Shown here in pieces: positions 56,448-64,000 of a DNA stretch of 64,000 nt. Numbering within the stretch: position 1 is the stretch's first letter; each line of letters opens with the position of its first letter. The stretch is from Antedon mediterranea (taxonomy: Eukaryota; Echinodermata; Crinoidea; Comatulida; Antedonidae), in assembly GCF_964355755.1 (NCBI RefSeq), contig NC_092678.1, positions 4,312,922 to 4,376,921 of the forward strand, in the 5' to 3' direction. The translations under genes and the position numbers were made by a program. Below the pieces are notes generated by a model that had not been told where the DNA came from, did no database searches, and was given only the letters and a program-made list of their open reading frames with translations.

Positions 56448-56450
56448 TTA

Positions 56451-57081
56451 GCCGCCAGGATTAACACGACCACAGTATGAACTGGGATTAAACCTACTAT
56501 TGTAAGGCCAAACAGGTGAAAATATTATTTTACTCATATGTTTGTTTCAATAAACATTATTTATTGCTGCTATTTTTTGGATGACGTAATAACGTTTTAC
56601 AGTATTAATACACGTAAACATCCGGAATTTATTTTCAGTACCGGGATCTCCCCGTTTTTATTATTTTATCACATGACCTATACAAATATATACCCAGATA
56701 ACAATGATGCAGGTACACTGCAGCTGTAACAAAACGAAACAATACTATTGTTATGAGTCGTTCAACCAGAGTAAACATATCACTACAGTAATTTTACTTG
56801 TATTTCCGGGAGTAGTAACGTGGTAATATCTGTTATTAATAATGATAATCTGATATCTGCTGAAAATTATTGCGTGGTTCTGACTACTGTTACGCTATTA
56901 CAATATATTCGTGTTTATCATATGATTTGAGGAAGAAGCAAAAGAAGGAAGCGTTATAGAAGCACTTCAATCCTCTTAAAACGTGTGCTCGATATCGACG
57001 GAACTTGACCTGGAGTTTCGTACATACAGTAAATGGTCGCGATATAGTTCCTTCTACTGAATACTGTAAAAGACTCGTACC
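56451..57081. other. 5' flank of the PH-domain gene
   Basis: No gene and no TATA box seen. A purine-rich stretch (GAGGAAGAAGCAAAAGAAGG) precedes the probable leader. Confidence 0.35.
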
Positions 57082-59328
57082 ATGGATGTCACCATGAAAG
57101 GATATCTTACGAAGGAGAAGAAAACTGGAACGAAGAGATTATCTCTTCGTTATGTAAGTATTGTATCATTACTTCAGTAGTCTGTGTACGGTATTATTTT
57201 TATTTGTGGACTTTATATTTATGGGAAGTGCCGCGTGACATTCCCCTCACGATCACTGTCCCTCCACTGAACTTTATGTTAGGGCATAAATGAGATAATA
57301 GTATCATAGCCACATTTGTTACGGGGCTTTGTATGGTAGGCCTATGAAGCTTATGTATTTCAGTTACTGACCTAACACTATATTAATATTTTATCATTTA
57401 TTTCTAGGGTTCAAAAAGAAGATGGTTTCAACTTGAAGGACAAGAGTTACGCTACTACGAGTCTGAGGAGAATTCTAAAGTAAAACCATGAGTATTTATT
57501 ATAATAGGGGCTAATAATTTGGTGATAATCATTACGATATTAAATAATGATGGATGGTGCAAATGTTAACGAGAATTAGGCCTATTGTAATGCTTACGAT
57601 GGCGTTGATTGATAACTAGGCCAAATAAAGTACTGTAGTAAAAATATTCTTTAATGTGTATATTTATTCCAGGAAAAGAAACACGAAGGTCTGCGAGGTT
57701 TTATTAGTGTCTTTGATATTCAGTCGGTAAGAAAGCTCTCCACCTCAAATAGACCAAATACATTTCAGATCGTCACCAGAAGAAAGGGCAGTCTTGCCTT
57801 GGTAAGTTACACTAGGTTATTAATTTAGTGACGCTCACAAAGAAGGGTAGACTTGCGTTGGAAAGTTATAGCATATTTAGTGACGATTACAAAGAAGGAC
57901 AGACTTGCGTTGATAACTTGCAACTTATTTAGTGACGCTTACAAAGAAGGACAGACTTGAGTTGGTAAGTTACAACTTATTTAGTGACGCCCACAAAGAA
58001 AGGTAGACTTGCGTTGGTAAGTTACAACTTTTTTAGTGACGCCCACAAAGAAAGGTAGACTTGCGTTGGTAAGTTACAACTTATTTAGTGACGCCCACAA
58101 AGAAAGGTAGACTTGCGTTGGTAAGTTACAACTTTTTTAGTGACACTAAAAGAATGGTAGACTTGCGTTGGTAAGTTACAGCTTATTTAGTGACGCTTAC
58201 AAAGAAGGACAGACTTGAGTTGGTAAGTTACAGCTTATTTAGTGACGCCCACAAAGAAAGGTAGACTTGCGTTGGTAAGTTACAACTTTTTTAGTGACAC
58301 TAAAAGAATGGTAGACTTGCGTTGGTAAGGTTATAGTTACGTGTTCCAATAAAAAATTAGCAGCATTAACTGTTTGATAAATAAATTGCATTTTAGACTG
58401 CAGACACGGAAGAGGTGACAGATAAATGGATTACTATGATTCAGTTAGCAATGCGACTCAAACGATCAACGGTATCGATATCGGAGGTGTTAAGGGGGTG
58501 AGTACTTACTACTTGTTCATCCCTTATAAAGGTAAGAAAAAATATGCATTTAGTTGCATTAAAATATAACCATAAATAACAATTGTATTTTGAAATATAA
58601 ATCATTTTTTTTAACATTATAGATCTGTGACCGAAGATAGTTTGTGCGCAAACTCATCAGATGAAGAATTTTGGGATAAAGATTTCCCGATAGAGATGCT
58701 AGACGAACAACATTTTTATTCAACATTAACAGATTCTAAAGATGCTGCAAAAAAAGAGTGCGATGATGATGTTTTCGTTGGGAATGAAAAGAAAAGGTTA
58801 TCAAAGCAAAAGAACTATCATATTTATGACGAGATTAATCTGGATAATGTGAAGAAAACAGAGGTGCTTGGTCATCCATCAGACGATGGAGATGCAGTTG
58901 CAGAAAAGTCTACAGACGTAAAGTGTACAGTGGCAGGCGATGTTTTAGATGAGAAGAGTACAGATACTTACAGAGAAAGTGGATATGAAACAACGGAACA
59001 TAGCGATGCTGCTGATTATATGGATAATGGAGCAACCGAATCAACAATCGGAGCCGGTAGAATTATTGACAAAACAGAAACAACTGGAGATAAAACTATC
59101 GAACATGTAAACGATGGTCAGGAGGAGAAAGATGATGACGGTGCGTCCGCTGTACACGTGTTAAAAGACTTAATTAGGAAAACAGTTATATCGGAATTTC
59201 AAGAAGAAATAGATGTTTTGGAACAAGAAGAACAACAACATGAAGGCACTGAGACAGCTCATTCTACTGAGGAGCAGGGTGCGTCTGCGTTTGACCAACT
59301 ACGCGCTATGCTGGGAAGTCACAATTGA
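57082..59328 (+). CDS. PH-domain protein with long acidic tail
   Basis: Five exons, 57082-57153, 57408-57479, 57673-57801, 58397-58497 and 58623-59328, give 359 residues. Residues about 5-115 are a pleckstrin-homology domain: MKGYLTKEKKTG, KRRWFQLEGQELRYYES, GFISVFDIQSVRKL, NTFQIVTRRKGSLALTADT, and the invariant Trp in DKWITMIQLAM. Basic residues in the first loop (KEKKTGTKR) could bind phosphoinositides. The remainder, nearly all exon 5, is acidic and disordered (Asp, Glu, Thr, Ser). A predicted helix near the C-terminus (AVHVLKDLIRKTVISEFQEE) is followed by FDQLRAMLGS. The family beyond PH is not recognised; it probably acts at membranes as an adaptor. Intron 3 contains a minisatellite grown from the exon 3 donor. 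Confidence 0.88.
57782..58335. repeat. About 52-bp minisatellite derived from an exon-intron boundary
   Basis: About ten imperfect units of AAAGAAAGGTAGACTTGCGT, TGGTAAGTTACAACTTATTT and AGTGACGCCCAC. The first unit is the real exon 3 end (AGAAAGGGCAGTCTTGCCTTG then GTAAGTTAC). Each later unit repeats the donor-like TTG/GTAAGTTAC. Confidence 0.92.
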
Positions 59329-59343
59329 ACCTACAAGATCTTA

Positions 59344-59528
59344 AGCTCTGTCTATACTATGAAACCAGTTTGACAACAAAAGAGTGATGTAGAGGTGCCC
59401 AAATATGGTAGTGATAATATGCTTAAATATGGTAGTGATTTGCCTAAATATGGTGGTGATATGGCATCATCATGTCCATATATGGGCACATCACATTTTT
59501 TTATCACATAAAGTTTGATAGTGTATTT
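59344..59528. mobile_element. MITE family C, longest copy
   Basis: Starts AGCTCTGTCTATACTATGAA after TTA (59341-59343), about 13 bp past the PH gene stop, and carries three CAAATATGGTAGTGAT-like units, then CATCATCATGTCCATATATG. The right end (GATAGTGTATTTGG) is decayed. It probably forms part of the PH gene's 3' UTR. Confidence 0.8.
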
Positions 59529-61815
59529 GGTTGAGAACAGATGTTGAGTATGAGAAAATTGGGGTGGTAAATTTTATTTTGTTTGAAAACTTGGTACATG
59601 CACGGGTGATTGGTGTAAATAAATGTCTCACACACATTACTTTATTGCTGATAACTAATTATATAGCGCTTATGAAAAATCTCAAATAAAACCAAGGAAA
59701 TTGTGTATACTACTGCACCATCGATTTTAACATATTATTTATTCATACTAGATATGTTGTTGCCGTCCCGTTAAGCAAATCATTTCACTGTATATCAAAA
59801 AAATATAGGCTACTGAAGTTTTAATTATTGTTCGATAATAGTGATTACTTAGTGTAGTGGTAATTTAAATAAAATGATTAATTGTTTGATTTGGAAACAA
59901 TTAAGCCTATTTGCATTCATTTGAAAAGTTTTGTAGTACAGGTATGTTTCTTTTGAGCATGCGTAGAAGCATATAAAATCGGTCTAAATTGTTGAATTTC
60001 TTTTTTTGCTGAAATAGTGGCCTTCTAAAGGTATGTAAATTTCATATGAGCATTTATGAGCGAAACCATAGTTAACATTACGCAATCGTTCCAAATATAA
60101 AATAACCCTCCTGCGCATGTGCAGATTGAAAGTGCGCGTTGTTGTTACGTAGTTACGTATGTTTACAACGTATTCAACTTTTCATTTGACGAGTCGAGTT
60201 TTCAACGTTATCTTAATCTGTTTAAATGCCTTGCTGTAGAAATAACCCAACGAGTGTAGTCCACTTGGGTAAGATAAAATTAAGTTATTTTGAACCGTAC
60301 CAATAGCAATATAAAAGTTCGACGGGAAGATCGATCAACGTTTAAAGCGCCCAATTGTAATAATTATTTCATTTTCAACAAAGAAATATAAGAAAATTTA
60401 AAGAAGTTGTTAAACCATAGTTGAAATTACGTAATTGTGCTTTATTACATTGTGGTATATGGGTGCCGAAAGATTCTCTCTTGTTTCCCTGTTGTTGCTC
60501 AGCAGCGAGAAAAACTGCACGCTCGCTGTGCGTGGAGCGCACTAGTAGGTGCGCGATGCGAGCTATTCTACGCATGCAATGTATTTTATTTTTAATAAAT
60601 AATATTTATTGACAAATTTCTTTTTTGATAATTTACAAAAGTACAGATCATGCAGTTTTATAGAATACTTTCCAATGAATATACTCATAGAGATATTATA
60701 GTGATATCTCTATGATATACTCTAGTTCTTTACTTTTTTCAATATTTAAATATCGCATTGATAATAGTAATAATATGTCGCATTGATTGAATCTGAACAT
60801 GGACACATTTATCATAAGAAAGTTGAAGTTACGTAGTCTTGATCGCGCGCATGACGTACGGATTGAAAACGCACAGTTGTTACCTGGTTACGTCGTTTGT
60901 TTACTCTGCATTTATTTTATTGCTGATGAAAATAAAAAAATAAATAAAACAAATAAAACTTGTCTTGTTGTATCTGTGTCACACTGCTAAAATAATGTTA
61001 TATTTCACAAAGAATTTCGCAGTTGTCCACTTGGTAAGTGAATAATAATGAAATATTTTTAATGTAGTACCAGATCAGATATTATTTCAATTGATAAATT
61101 AACGTTAATTTGTTACAAGTCAAGTTTGAAGCTAGATAGCTAGAGGATAGCTAGCCCGACAGTTGTCTCTCAGACGTACATCACGGAAGGCGCAGAATCT
61201 CAGAGCGGCGCGCTTGATTTTGTTACGCGAAATCCTTCCTAGGCCTAGGGCCTAGGCCTATATTAATATTAGCCTGTATAAGTAATAGTAATATTTACAA
61301 CCACAACATCACTTTATATATTTATAGCAACACGTCATTGAATAAATTATTATAATTTTATTGAAAGTGTATGTATTTCATTAGTGTTTTTTAGTACCAC
61401 AGAATTATTCGACAATAAGCCTGCTTAAAAGAAGTTTGACATAGGACAGACCGACATACCGTAGATTGACAGACATATACCAGCAAAACCGACATCATTT
61501 CTAGTAGAATAGAAGTAGAAAACAATAGATTCAACCGAAAACATTATACGTTCCATACTGACTAAATTAACGCACACAACCATACTGCCTTTTAATAGCT
61601 TCAAACGAAAGGCACTTATTGGGTTCCATACTGACTTTTAGTAAATTCAGCCGTACGAAAATGCACTTATTGCGTCCCATCTTTAAAAAACCAAAACAAC
61701 AACACGTGTGTTTACGTGTTGACGGCGGCTCTTTTGAACATGATTAAATTGATTAAAATCTTGTCCAAATAGTAGTCAGATTTGGTGTGTTATTGAAACT
61801 AACAGTGAAATCACT
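59529..61815. other. Intergenic between the PH and PRMT6 genes
   Basis: No firm gene. A GC-richer block with GCGCATG, GATTGAAA and TTACGTAGTTACGT motifs at about 60110-60175 recurs in similar form at 60845-60910. An ATG frame at 60226 (MPCCRNNPTSVVHLG then GTAAGA) looks like a possible first exon but has no partner. The stretch 61160-61255 is GC-rich and may belong to the PRMT6 promoter. Confidence 0.4.
60676..60722. repeat. Hairpin sharing arms with the 21.3-kb LINE tail
   Basis: CATAGAGATAT and ATATCTCTATG face each other across seven bases. The arm ATCATAGAGATA is the same as at 21287-21330. Confidence 0.75.
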
Positions 61816-63951
<2,136 letters not shown>

Positions 63952-64000
63952 TAAGTTCCAAGAGTAGTTACTCAGAAAATAAAATTCTATATCATTAATA

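Noticed and set aside
60421-60612. Plus and minus 63-66-codon frames
   Set aside because: Short, overlapping, without splice or homology support.

Overview
The window is AT-rich animal nuclear DNA: intron-bearing genes with GT-AG splice sites, AATAAA signals, and many short transposable-element relics. Gene content (copine, RPS23, C12orf56-type, RPAP3, PRMT6, C-type lectin, chitin-binding peritrophin) is metazoan. A long inverted-repeat transposon resembling the TU elements described from sea urchin, and the very frequent palindrome TAGGCCTA, make a marine deuterostome, most likely an echinoderm, my best guess. The species cannot be fixed from sequence alone. All gene models were spliced by hand; every complete multi-exon model closes in frame.

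Layout. 0.2-2.6 kb: 3' end of an unrecognised serine-rich gene with a 41-bp minisatellite in its last intron. 3.0-11.9 kb: RPS23 (-) head to head with a 17-exon copine gene (+), their start codons separated by 162 bp. 13.8-15.7 kb: short inverted-repeat elements. 16-19.2 kb: a secreted two-domain chitin-binding (CBM14) gene (-) whose coding exon is split by a 2.2-kb foldback (TU-like) element. 20-21.8 kb: LINE and Penelope-like debris. 22.6-24.2 kb: a secreted C-type-lectin plus PAN/apple protein (+). 25.6-35.2 kb: a 10-exon C12orf56 orthologue (+) with transposon-rich introns, one carrying a hammerhead-ribozyme-like core. 38.2-39.9 kb: a leucine-rich-repeat protein with a C-terminal caspase fold lacking both catalytic residues (+). 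40.2-43.8 kb: RPAP3 (+). 46.3-47.3 kb: a small secreted acidic cysteine-free protein (+). 48.9-52.3 kb: an uncharacterised charged protein (-). 57.1-59.3 kb: a PH-domain protein with an acidic tail (+). 61.8 kb to the end: 5' part of a multi-exon PRMT6 gene (+).

There is no operon logic. RPS23 (translation), RPAP3 (R2TP cochaperone) and PRMT6 (histone arginine methylation) are housekeeping; the CBM14, lectin-PAN and small acidic proteins are secreted. The mobile fraction is dominated by non-autonomous elements: at least three families with 3-bp TWA target duplications (Harbinger-like), a TA-duplicating family seen twice, a pogo/mariner-like element, LINE and Penelope fragments and a tRNA-Thr-derived relic.
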